Source of the DNA: Sphingomonas sp. Root710 | GTDB lineage: Bacteria > Pseudomonadota > Alphaproteobacteria > Sphingomonadales > Sphingomonadaceae | Direction: 5' to 3' | NCBI RefSeq assembly: GCF_001429065.1 | Contig: NZ_LMIB01000016.1 | Coordinates: 1-64,000, forward strand | DNA: 64,000 bases | Shown here: in pieces, positions 45,507 to 53,626 of the stretch | Layout of the letters: every line of letters begins with the position of its first letter | How positions within the stretch are numbered: position 1 is the stretch's first letter | Translations under genes and position numbers: made by a program | The notes under the pieces: generated by a model | Told to the model about the DNA's origin: nothing | The model's input: the letters and a program-made list of their open reading frames with translations, nothing else | The model's database searches: none

Positions 45507-46835
45507 ATGACGACGATTTTGGTACCTTCCTCCGCGACCTTTCCTTTTGGCGTGATCCTGTCTTGGCACATGGCCAATGGCAGCATCGACGGCCTGTCAC
45601 TATACGAACAGGGACAGGCTTGGACCGACATTGCCCTCGCCACGGCGCTGACCGAGTGCGGCGTCGATACCGATGCGAGCACAGTCGGCCAATGGCGCCG
45701 GCGCGGGACCCTGCCGCACGGGCGCCGTCTGCGTGCTTTGCTTGACCTGCTGTTTGGAGACGATCCCGCGAAGCGGGCGTGGCGCGACGACCTCGAGGAA
45801 GCTGCCCGCAATGCCGTGTTCACCGCCAGCGATATGGTTCATCTGTTCAAAGTGATGGGCCGTCCGACCAGCCTGATCACTTTGCACGGCGATGGCTGGA
45901 GGCCATTCTCGCCGAACTTCACTAGGGTGAAGATCAAGGGCACGATCGACCGTTCTGACTGGCCGCAAGCGATCTTAAACCGGCAGGCGGAGCTGGCGGC
46001 CTATTTCGAGACAGAAGAGGCGATCCTCGACAGCAAGTGGGACGGCTATCAGGTGGGTGTACAGAGCCTGGCGCATCCGCATTGCAATGACGAGATCGAT
46101 TACGGCCTCTCGGTGAACGGCTATGAAAACCGCTATTCGGATTTCCAGGCGACGGTTGGCGATCTGTGCAACGCGCATGAACAAGGGCGGCTTGCCACGG
46201 CGCGGCGGACTCTGGGCCTGCCGCGGCACGCCTCAGAGCCGGTGCCGGGTTTGGCCAATGGCCTGGGGACGGTGATCGTGGTGCGGACCGCTGATGATTT
46301 CATCATCACCGTCCGCCGCTCTAACAAGAGCCTGCGTGAGGGCGCGATCGATGCGGCGATCGCCGAAGGGATCGATCGCAAGAAAGATAAATTCGCACAT
46401 GAGCCGGACAGTATCAACGTTTGGCACACCGCGTGGCGCGGGATCAACGAGGAACTGAAGGTTGAGGCGACCTATGACGACATCAAGCTGCTCGGCTTCG
46501 CGGTCGACACGAACAACCATCAATTTAATTATGTGGGCGTGGTCCGAACGACCCAGAAATATGACGATATCCTCGCGGCGCGCGCCGGGCACGACAAATG
46601 TAAGTGGGAGGTGGTCCCGCAGAAAATGCGCTGGTCGACCTTGGGAATTCGTCGGATGCTTGAGCAATGCACGAGTTGGCCGTTCAGCGCCTATGCGCTG
46701 TCGCTGGCCTGCATTCATTGGGGGCTATTCGATGCCATGGAATATTTTGGGCATTCGGCAACCGACATCGAAGCGATGAAGCGGCGCGCCGCCAAAGCAA
46801 AGGACAGCGAGGGACCTGATACCGAAGCGGCATAA
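45507..46835 (+). CDS. HTH plus Nudix-like protein of an uncharacterised cassette
   Basis: A 442-residue cytosolic protein; the ATG follows AAAGGAAA. Residues 38-85 resemble an XRE-type helix-turn-helix (WTDIALATALTECGVDT, then STVGQWRRRGTLPHGRRL). The middle (about 110-250) is of unknown fold. Residues 253-350 look like a Nudix domain: a strand GTVIVVRTADDFIITVRRS, then the helix AWRGINEELKVE in place of the Nudix box, then ATYDDIKLLGFAVD. The box is degenerate (RGINEE for REUxEE, and the leading Gly-x5-Glu is not clear), so it may bind rather than hydrolyse a nucleotide. It is followed by a membrane protein gene. A sensor role is inference. Confidence 0.6.
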   Translation: MTTILVPSSATFPFGVILSWHMANGSIDGLSLYEQGQAWTDIALATALTECGVDTDASTVGQWRRRGTLPHGRRLRALLDLLFGDDPAKRAWRDDLEEAARNAVFTASDMVHLFKVMGRPTSLITLHGDGWRPFSPNFTRVKIKGTIDRSDWPQAILNRQAELAAYFETEEAILDSKWDGYQVGVQSLAHPHCNDEIDYGLSVNGYENRYSDFQATVGDLCNAHEQGRLATARRTLGLPRHASEPVPGLANGLGTVIVVRTADDFIITVRRSNKSLREGAIDAAIAEGIDRKKDKFAHEPDSINVWHTAWRGINEELKVEATYDDIKLLGFAVDTNNHQFNYVGVVRTTQKYDDILAARAGHDKCKWEVVPQKMRWSTLGIRRMLEQCTSWPFSAYALSLACIHWGLFDAMEYFGHSATDIEAMKRRAAKAKDSEGPDTEAA

Positions 46836-46890
46836 GCCGGGCGAGGGCGGCGGCGGGGCTGGCTCCAAAGCCCGCACTGCCCCCGCAATT

Positions 46891-46908
46891 GATCCTCTCG
46901 CGAGGATC
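46891..46908. promoter_or_regulatory. Hairpin between the two cassette genes
   Basis: GATCCTC-TCGC-GAGGATC, a perfect 7 bp stem with a 4-base loop, in the 134 bp gap between the Nudix-like and membrane-protein genes. It lacks a T-tract, so an operator or mRNA processing site is more likely than a terminator. Confidence 0.4.
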
Positions 46909-46969
46909 ACCTAGTCCTGCAGCACCGGGTCATAGGGGTGCCGGTCATTCAAGCAGAAGCGCGGCCGCG

Positions 46970-48706
46970 ATGACCCAGGATGGTTTCCTCTCTTTGTTGG
47001 CGTTGCTGCTTGCAGCGGTCAGTTTCTTGCCGGCGTCGCGACGTCTCCATCTTCGCGCAACGCTGCGACGAAGCCTCTCCGTGTCGATTCCGGCTTTTCT
47101 CCTGGTGCTCTACTTCGAGTGGTACGAGGCGTTCCACCTGCCCTGCCCTGCAATATTCGGTGACACCTGCCGGAAGGTCGATATGACGATGGCCAGCCCG
47201 TTTGGCCCGCAGGATGCGGCGCTCGCGGTGGTCCTCGTTTGGGCTGCTATAATGGGGCTGCTATACCGCCGTGATGCCGTAGGCCCGGCATCGTTGGTGG
47301 CGCTCCATGCCATCGCAGGCGACCTAGCCCGTGTGCGTGATTATGCGACCCTCGTCGATCTGGTCGAATCCCATCTCGATCTGATTGATCGCGCCGCAGA
47401 CAGGCGGCTCAGTCGCCAGCGCCACTATGACTGGTGGGCGCGTCGCCGCCTGGCTCCGCCACCGGATTTCCGCATCCCCTTTGATCTCGACGTCGCCACG
47501 GAAGCGTCAGTCGAGCTTGGTTGGCGAACGAAGCTGGACAATGGTTGGGCAACGGTCTGCTCGTGGGGCCGCCGCACATCGGGCGTCCCTGGCTTATTGT
47601 TGCCGAGCGGCCGCATGATCGAGCAGTCGGCGCGCGGGTTGCGCAGCCTGTTCCTCAGCGATGTCGGACTGCGGCGCTATCTTGTCAGCGAGCGTCCGGC
47701 ATTCGGGGCGCGGCTCATGACCTGCCCGGGCTACGAAGCGGGTGATTTCGCCTTCCGCTTCCTCAGCGACCTGGCCGCCGATACCGAAAGCAGCCTCTAC
47801 CGGGAGATTGAGCGGACCGGTGGCTGGGATCATTGGCGGCCACGCGTCCTAGACGGCAATTACCCCGTCTTGGGCATTCTGTTGCACGACGCCCGCGTCG
47901 CAAACGACCTCTCAGCCTATCGTCCGCTTGCCGAGCATTTCATATCGCGCCTGCGGGCCGACAATGATCGGGCCTATGTTGCATCGATCAACTTGCGTCC
48001 CGATCGCCTGTGGGATGAGGTTGGCAAGCATCATGATCCGGGCTTCGCGATCCCGGTCTTCTTCGACTTGATGGTGACCGCGGCGGCGTTCCAAAATGTC
48101 CGGTCGCACATGTGGTTGATGTATGCAGACCATTTCGTCGACGCGATCCTCAGGGTTCACGACGAGACCGGGCCGGGGATCGATCCGGACGCTGAATGGC
48201 CAACGCGCGGATCGGAAATACTCTATCATATCGTCTCCGCGCTGGTCGCCTGGATCCAGCTGATCGAGGGGCTGCCCGACGGCAACTGGCATCTTACGAT
48301 CGAGTTTGACCGAATCGACGGCGATGGCCGAATTCCGAAGTCGGCGATAGTCTCGCTCGCGCGGGTGACCCAAGCGATCCTGCTCGCCCCCAATGTCGGT
48401 CAGCGCTTCAAGTCCTATGTCGTGGAGATCGTCACGCGCTGCGTGAAGACACTACCAGATAGCGGCGATCGCGCTGCGTTTCGCGAGACGCTGGTGCGCG
48501 CGCTTTCTGGCGAGGCGGCGATCAGCCGCGAGAGCGACTTCGTGACCGCAGCTTGGTCGGCCTATCAAAGTATCGACTATATGCTGCGAGCCGGCACTCC
48601 GGATTTTGAGGCGGCATTGAAGGCGGCAGTACGGCCTCCTCGGATCGTCATGCCTTTCGCTCCCGCAGTAGAGTCGGCCATAAAGTCAATAACGACTGAT
48701 TTATAA
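46970..48706 (+). CDS. Three-helix membrane protein with large soluble domain, cassette partner
   Basis: A 578-residue protein. Three hydrophobic helices lie at about residues 5-22 (GFLSLLALLLAAVSFLP), 36-54 (SVSIPAFLLVLYFEWYEA) and 82-99 (AALAVVLVWAAIMGLLY). The remaining ~470 residues are soluble and of unknown family (e.g. RGLRSLFLSDVGLRRYLVSE, GFAIPVFFDLMVTAAAF). The ATG was chosen because upstream residues are low-complexity. An N-terminal membrane anchor plus a large cytosolic domain is a common layout for effectors of defence systems. That comparison is inference; no domain was identified. It is codirectional with the Nudix-like gene. Confidence 0.6.
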   Translation: MTQDGFLSLLALLLAAVSFLPASRRLHLRATLRRSLSVSIPAFLLVLYFEWYEAFHLPCPAIFGDTCRKVDMTMASPFGPQDAALAVVLVWAAIMGLLYRRDAVGPASLVALHAIAGDLARVRDYATLVDLVESHLDLIDRAADRRLSRQRHYDWWARRRLAPPPDFRIPFDLDVATEASVELGWRTKLDNGWATVCSWGRRTSGVPGLLLPSGRMIEQSARGLRSLFLSDVGLRRYLVSERPAFGARLMTCPGYEAGDFAFRFLSDLAADTESSLYREIERTGGWDHWRPRVLDGNYPVLGILLHDARVANDLSAYRPLAEHFISRLRADNDRAYVASINLRPDRLWDEVGKHHDPGFAIPVFFDLMVTAAAFQNVRSHMWLMYADHFVDAILRVHDETGPGIDPDAEWPTRGSEILYHIVSALVAWIQLIEGLPDGNWHLTIEFDRIDGDGRIPKSAIVSLARVTQAILLAPNVGQRFKSYVVEIVTRCVKTLPDSGDRAAFRETLVRALSGEAAISRESDFVTAAWSAYQSIDYMLRAGTPDFEAALKAAVRPPRIVMPFAPAVESAIKSITTDL

Positions 48707-48768
48707 TATTTTCTTGAAGTCCGCGCCGGGATAGTGGCAGCAAAGCTGCCGACTAAAGGATCACAAGG

Positions 48769-48778
48769 TACAACTTCT
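48769..48778. repeat. Direct repeat copy B (10 bp)
   Basis: TACAACTTCT, 62 bp after the membrane-protein stop. It matches the first ten bases of copy A and copy C in the same orientation, so copies A and B bracket the two-gene cassette. Confidence 0.4.
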
Positions 48779-48804
48779 GATCATAGGGGCGCGAACAAAA
48801 TCAG

Positions 48805-49197
48805 CTATTCCGACTGATATTTTGTCAGAACTGATTCAACATCATAATCTTTCGATCTCGCCTCAATAGCATCAGGTTCACCGAGGTCAGCGGCGATGTC
48901 TATCCACCTTCTAGATTCATCTGTAATACCATGGCTTCTGGCGATCATTGCCAGATTCCAAGCGGCATCAGGACTACCAAAACTTACTGCCTTTTCGAGC
49001 CAGTATTTAGCATCATCCTCTCTTTCCTCTATATCTGACAAATAAAGGCTAAGATAGTGAATCGCATTTGGATCACCTTGTTGCGCCATATCCTCTAACA
49101 TAGTGAGACCCCTGGGTTCGGAACCTGGTTCAGATATGAGATCGATAGCTAACGATATCTCCTGCGTTATTTCTGGCGTAAAATTTGTTGTCATCAT
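48805..49197 (-). CDS. Sel1/TPR-like repeat protein, possible immunity protein
   Basis: A 130-residue helical-repeat protein. Sel1-type units are visible: GLTMLEDMAQQGDPNAIHYLSLYL, AKYWLEKAVSFGSPDAAWNLAMIA, SRRWIDIAADLGEPDAIEARS (each with the A-x-x-x-L / G-D/S-P pattern). The start overlaps the stop of the RHS gene by 4 bp (ATGA) with AGGAG before it. A small Sel1 protein coupled to the end of an RHS gene is a classic place for an immunity protein; this is inference from position. Confidence 0.75.
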   Translation of the reverse strand: MMTTNFTPEITQEISLAIDLISEPGSEPRGLTMLEDMAQQGDPNAIHYLSLYLSDIEEREDDAKYWLEKAVSFGSPDAAWNLAMIARSHGITDESRRWIDIAADLGEPDAIEARSKDYDVESVLTKYQSE

Positions 49198-52100
49198 TGA
49201 GCTCCTGACATGATCACCGCAGCGCCGGCGCCTAAACCGAGCGCCGCTGCGCCACAGGGCTCCGCCACGATGCAAATGGCAACTCCCCCTCCAATGACTA
49301 GCGCTCCCATCGAAAGCGGGCTGAACCTGTTGTTTGAATTGTCCCCCAATCGTGGATCAGTCGGCCAAGGCTTTGGACCGCTCAATTTACCGGTTTGAGG
49401 GTCCTTAACTTGGCCAAACCCGGGCTTCCCAGGCGCGGGCTTCATATGCTTATAAGGATCCGGTGTTCCTTGATTTGTCGCAGCTCTACCGCGCTCTCCT
49501 TTGCGACGGCTTTCGAGGACGCTACCTTGCATGAAGCCCGCCTGAGCCCCCGCGAAATGAAAGCCGGAACTCCGACCGTTAAACGCCAGAGCACCGGAGC
49601 CAAAACTAGAACGCGGTCCCAGTTCCAAACGATTTCCAACTGCCCGTCCCGAGTCGTAATTTTGCCAATCCGGATACCGGTATGGACTGTCGCCATAGGA
49701 ACGCCCGTTCACGACGATGTCGCCATCTGACGAATAGCTTACCGGTGAGCAAGTGGGACTGGAATACGAACAGTTGCCACCTATCGAAAGATAAATGCCT
49801 TGCAGGCCATAGGGATCCACAAGGTTTATGGGATCACTGTAAGAGTAATTGTACAGATTCGGTCCGGTTTCGTATCCAATAGGGTCTGTCTGCATGAACC
49901 TTCCTAGCCGGGGCTCGTACATGCGGTTGCGCGCATAGTACATTCCAGCCTCTGGGAGCCAGATGAGCCCAGTATATCCAAATCGCCCGAGATTGTTCAC
50001 GCCCGGGACGCCAAATTCATCATAGGTGTTGACCCGTATCGTGCCACCGCTGCTACCGCTAACCCGCACGATTGAGCCTCGTTCATCTGCGTCCATGAAA
50101 CGCCGATCGGCGCCGGGGCCGGTCCCTTCGTACCATAAAACCGGTGCCGTCGCGGCAGGCTCATAGACATAACGCCGCAATAGCGTCGTCCCGTCGTAGA
50201 TGCCGACGAGATTATCTCCATCCCAGTCGAAGCGCAGGCCCTTCTGGGTGAGATAGGTAATACGGTTCAAAGCGTCGTGCCAATAAGAGCTTGGCCCCCC
50301 GGTCGTAATGGTATTCTCAATACCGAAACTTAGCGCTTTGCTGCTAAATTTATCCATATTTTGTTTGGCATCGTAACCAACAGCAATGTCGGCGGTCGAA
50401 ACTATCTTCGTGTACTGGTTTAGTCCGTTGATTGGGAAGCTAGGTGGCGTGTAGTCGGTCGTACCGTTCTGTGGCTTAGCCGCAGCATAGACGTTGTTAG
50501 AACTGCTCCGAAAGCCGATCTCATCAGCCGGGCTATAGCTGCCATAGGTGAGTGTTGTCCCGTTAAAACTCGTTAGATTCATCGAGAGGATCCGCGAGGC
50601 CGGATCATAGCCATATTCTATATTGTTGTTATTCAGCGTTTCCTTTTTAAGCCGTCGACCTAGGTCGTCATATGTGAAGGTGAAAAGCCCAAGTCCGGCC
50701 GAGCCTTCCTTGATTTTTTTCACCTCATTTACGTTGTCATATTCGTACGTGATATAGAGACCGTCTGGCCACGTAAATTTGGTCAGCCGTCCGCCAGCAT
50801 CATACTCAAAGCTTTTGGTGATGGGGTTTATGCCGCCATAGGTCGACGTTTCGGTCTTTTTGCGACCAAGTGCGTCCCACTCGAACGTTACCCCGTTCGA
50901 ATAGGATGGGCTACTTTGAATGTTATTCGCCGTTAGAAGATTGTTGACTAGGTCATAGCCGAACGCCGGCGCGGGGTTACCCGTGCCCGCAGGCATCACC
51001 TTCGAAGTAAGTCGATTAAGGGCGTCGTAGTCACTCTGTACGAGAGCGCCATTCCGCGCACGAAACTGAACGACGTTGCCGTTGGCGTCATAGGATAGCT
51101 CTTGATAGTCGGTCGTCGAGCTGCCGGGCGCGGTAATGTTGGGAAAGCGCGTCCGTGACAGCCTGTCCTGTCCGTCGTAGACGAAGGTAGTGGTATTTCC
51201 TTTGCCATCGACCAGCGTTTGGACGTTGCCATTTGGCGTGTAGGTGTAAGTGGCGGTATCGATAGGTACGCCCGAGCTATAGCCCTCCGTTACCTTCTGA
51301 ACTTCGCTGGTGGCGAAATACGAGGTTTTGCTGATCCGGTCGGGACCATAGGCTCCAGCAGGCGTGATCGGCGTGCAGGCGGCGGTAAGTGTGCCAAAGG
51401 CGAGTGGGTTCATCCGTTGCGCCACGCACTCTGGCCGGCTCAGCACATCGTAACTGGTATCCATCACATGATAGGTCGTACCCAGCGCTGACTCAACTTG
51501 ACGGGTAAGGCGCCCAAAATTGTCATAGGTTTGCTGGGTCGTTTGCAGCACTATCATTCCCGTCAAATCGGACAGGCTGGTGCCGTCGGCAGTGCCGACG
51601 CTCATCTGCGTCGGAAGTCCGTCCGCTCGATAGCTCGTCTTCATCGCCCGACGCTTCAGCGTCAGATAGCCAGGATCAGCGCTGATCGTACCAATCTGAC
51701 GTCGGTCGGCGTCAAAGAAAGCGTAGGTCGTATTCCCGTTCGGGTCTTGAACCGAAGTTGTATTGCCGATGCTGTCGTAGCCATAGCTCGTGCTCGCCAT
51801 GGAAGGCGAGGCACCCGAACCGGACACCGTACTCTGCAGCTTGAAGTTCTGACTGGCTGACCCGTAGTTAAAAGCCGTGACGTTTTCGTCCGCCGTGCCG
51901 CTACAGGACGAGACGGTTGCATCTTGCGTGCGGCATGATGAGATCCCAATCAGTTTACTAACGAGGCCTAGAAAATTATATCCATACCGCACTTGTGGCC
52001 GCCTGAGGCTTCCATTCACCACGACAGATGGCCCAGTTACATTTTCAACCTGCCCATGGATATTATAGGCGTAGTTCGTTGTATTTCCTCTGCCGTCCGT

Positions 52101-53504
52101 TATAGAGTCTGGCTTATTGCAGACCCGCAACTGAGGCGCGATGCATGGCCCGTAATTGTAAGTTGCTGTGGTGACTATGTCGGCAAGTGTGGAGCCCGGC
52201 TTTGCAATCTGGCGGACCTCTATAGTATTTCCCGTGTTGGTATCATACGTGTAGCGAGTAGCATTTCCTTCAGGATAGGTTACGAACGTCAAACGATCAT
52301 AGCTATCATAAGTATAATAGGTAAATCGATGAGCCTCATCCTCATAGACCGTTACCGGCCCAGGTGTCTTGCTATGGCTTACCTTTTTCTGTCCACCTAG
52401 TGGATCAGTTGCCAGCGTATATCCCGCTCCACTGGAGCTGCTGTAAAAATATGTCCACGTGCCGATGCCATCATTGTATGAAATGACCCGATGTTTATTA
52501 TCATAACTAACCGTGTGCGTTATACCGGACGGGTTAACTATCGCAGTGATATCGCCGTCAGAATTGAACGTATATTGCCATAAGGCGGATGAAGGATCAA
52601 CAATACTTTGCGTCACATTCTTTGGTCGAAGATAGGTGTTGTTGGTGTCTGATGGATTTAGGTTGGGGGTAGCGACTGTAAGGCTTTGCGTGGCGCCGCT
52701 CCCATCCCCGGTGTTGGTTATAGTGAAAGTAATCGATGGCTGATTAAAGAGCGCGCTTGTGGTGATTTCGTATCCAGATCCGGATATCAGATGGACAAAG
52801 GAATTGTCTTTTACATTGTTGGTCGACTCGTACTTAATATTTCCCATGTCCATCGAGCTTTTAAAATTCGGCCACACGAGAGCATTGCCCCAAGCACCGT
52901 AGAAATAGCTCCTGCCCGGGGGGTAAATGCCTCCGGTTGCTATCGTATTGCCGTTGAATATGACAAATGTTCCCTGGCGAGACACATACTGGCAATTAGT
53001 GAACCAGGATCGCCCTGATATAGGAACGGAGTCATAGCATGACAATAAAGCTCCCTTATTTGGCTTTACCTGTTTGTAATCATATCGGCGACCAAGGCCA
53101 CTAAGTTCAGGCGGCCCCGCCCAGTTATATTCAGCTCCCCTTTCTCCATCACCGAATTCGTCCTGGCCTTCTTCCGTAGAGATAAAAACGTGGTAATTAT
53201 CTGTATTAACGGACAGCAGAGGCTGATTGGGGGACCAAGTGTTCCCGTTCCATTTTAAATAGAAGGCGGCGCTGCTCTGGCCCTGGCCCATCGACAAAAC
53301 CGGCGATGTGAGATTGAGCTGCCCCGTCAAGAGGTCGACCCCGTTCCGGTCGACGCTTTGAAAGACCGGTGCCTGCAAGATGTCGGTCGTCGTCATTACT
53401 TCCTGCGCCGTCGCCGGCATCATCCACACTGCTGCGATAATCGGCGCGAGCGCCATGCGGCCAGCCCAGCCCTTCCGGGAGAGATTGTACGATGAGTGAC
53501 GCAT
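49194..53504 (-). CDS. RHS/YD-repeat protein with variable C-terminus
   Basis: A 1436-residue exported protein. The ATG chosen follows AGGGGA and gives a signal sequence (MALAPIIAAVWMMPATAQ). YD repeats (for example YTYDSYDRLTFVTYPEGN, YEYDNVNEVKKI) fill the centre. The RHS core ends at RFMQTDPIGYETGPNLYNY and DPINLVDPYGLQG. After that a ~190-residue C-terminal region is unlike the core; it contains DPYKHMKPAPGKPGFGQVKD and a Gly/Ala-rich hydrophobic end (MGALVIGGGVAICIV). In RHS proteins this region is the polymorphic toxin. GC content is lower than in the flanking chromosome. It lies between a YD/glycine-rich gene and a Sel1 gene. Confidence 0.9.
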   Translation of the reverse strand: MRHSSYNLSRKGWAGRMALAPIIAAVWMMPATAQEVMTTTDILQAPVFQSVDRNGVDLLTGQLNLTSPVLSMGQGQSSAAFYLKWNGNTWSPNQPLLSVNTDNYHVFISTEEGQDEFGDGERGAEYNWAGPPELSGLGRRYDYKQVKPNKGALLSCYDSVPISGRSWFTNCQYVSRQGTFVIFNGNTIATGGIYPPGRSYFYGAWGNALVWPNFKSSMDMGNIKYESTNNVKDNSFVHLISGSGYEITTSALFNQPSITFTITNTGDGSGATQSLTVATPNLNPSDTNNTYLRPKNVTQSIVDPSSALWQYTFNSDGDITAIVNPSGITHTVSYDNKHRVISYNDGIGTWTYFYSSSSGAGYTLATDPLGGQKKVSHSKTPGPVTVYEDEAHRFTYYTYDSYDRLTFVTYPEGNATRYTYDTNTGNTIEVRQIAKPGSTLADIVTTATYNYGPCIAPQLRVCNKPDSITDGRGNTTNYAYNIHGQVENVTGPSVVVNGSLRRPQVRYGYNFLGLVSKLIGISSCRTQDATVSSCSGTADENVTAFNYGSASQNFKLQSTVSGSGASPSMASTSYGYDSIGNTTSVQDPNGNTTYAFFDADRRQIGTISADPGYLTLKRRAMKTSYRADGLPTQMSVGTADGTSLSDLTGMIVLQTTQQTYDNFGRLTRQVESALGTTYHVMDTSYDVLSRPECVAQRMNPLAFGTLTAACTPITPAGAYGPDRISKTSYFATSEVQKVTEGYSSGVPIDTATYTYTPNGNVQTLVDGKGNTTTFVYDGQDRLSRTRFPNITAPGSSTTDYQELSYDANGNVVQFRARNGALVQSDYDALNRLTSKVMPAGTGNPAPAFGYDLVNNLLTANNIQSSPSYSNGVTFEWDALGRKKTETSTYGGINPITKSFEYDAGGRLTKFTWPDGLYITYEYDNVNEVKKIKEGSAGLGLFTFTYDDLGRRLKKETLNNNNIEYGYDPASRILSMNLTSFNGTTLTYGSYSPADEIGFRSSSNNVYAAAKPQNGTTDYTPPSFPINGLNQYTKIVSTADIAVGYDAKQNMDKFSSKALSFGIENTITTGGPSSYWHDALNRITYLTQKGLRFDWDGDNLVGIYDGTTLLRRYVYEPAATAPVLWYEGTGPGADRRFMDADERGSIVRVSGSSGGTIRVNTYDEFGVPGVNNLGRFGYTGLIWLPEAGMYYARNRMYEPRLGRFMQTDPIGYETGPNLYNYSYSDPINLVDPYGLQGIYLSIGGNCSYSSPTCSPVSYSSDGDIVVNGRSYGDSPYRYPDWQNYDSGRAVGNRLELGPRSSFGSGALAFNGRSSGFHFAGAQAGFMQGSVLESRRKGERGRAATNQGTPDPYKHMKPAPGKPGFGQVKDPQTGKLSGPKPWPTDPRLGDNSNNRFSPLSMGALVIGGGVAICIVAEPCGAAALGLGAGAAVIMSGAQ

Positions 53505-53626
53505 GGAATGTCCCCTGATTTCTTCGCGCCGAAAGCGCGCTGTGCTCCGCGCGACGGCACGAGCGGTCATTTGCACGTATTGGTCTGGCGCTTTGATGAT
53601 GAGGTCGCGCGTGACGCGACACCGCC

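Noticed and set aside
45074..45823. A 249-codon minus-strand frame at the start of the Nudix-like cassette.
   Set aside because: It is Ser/Arg-rich, overlaps the better plus-strand gene and has no ribosome site.
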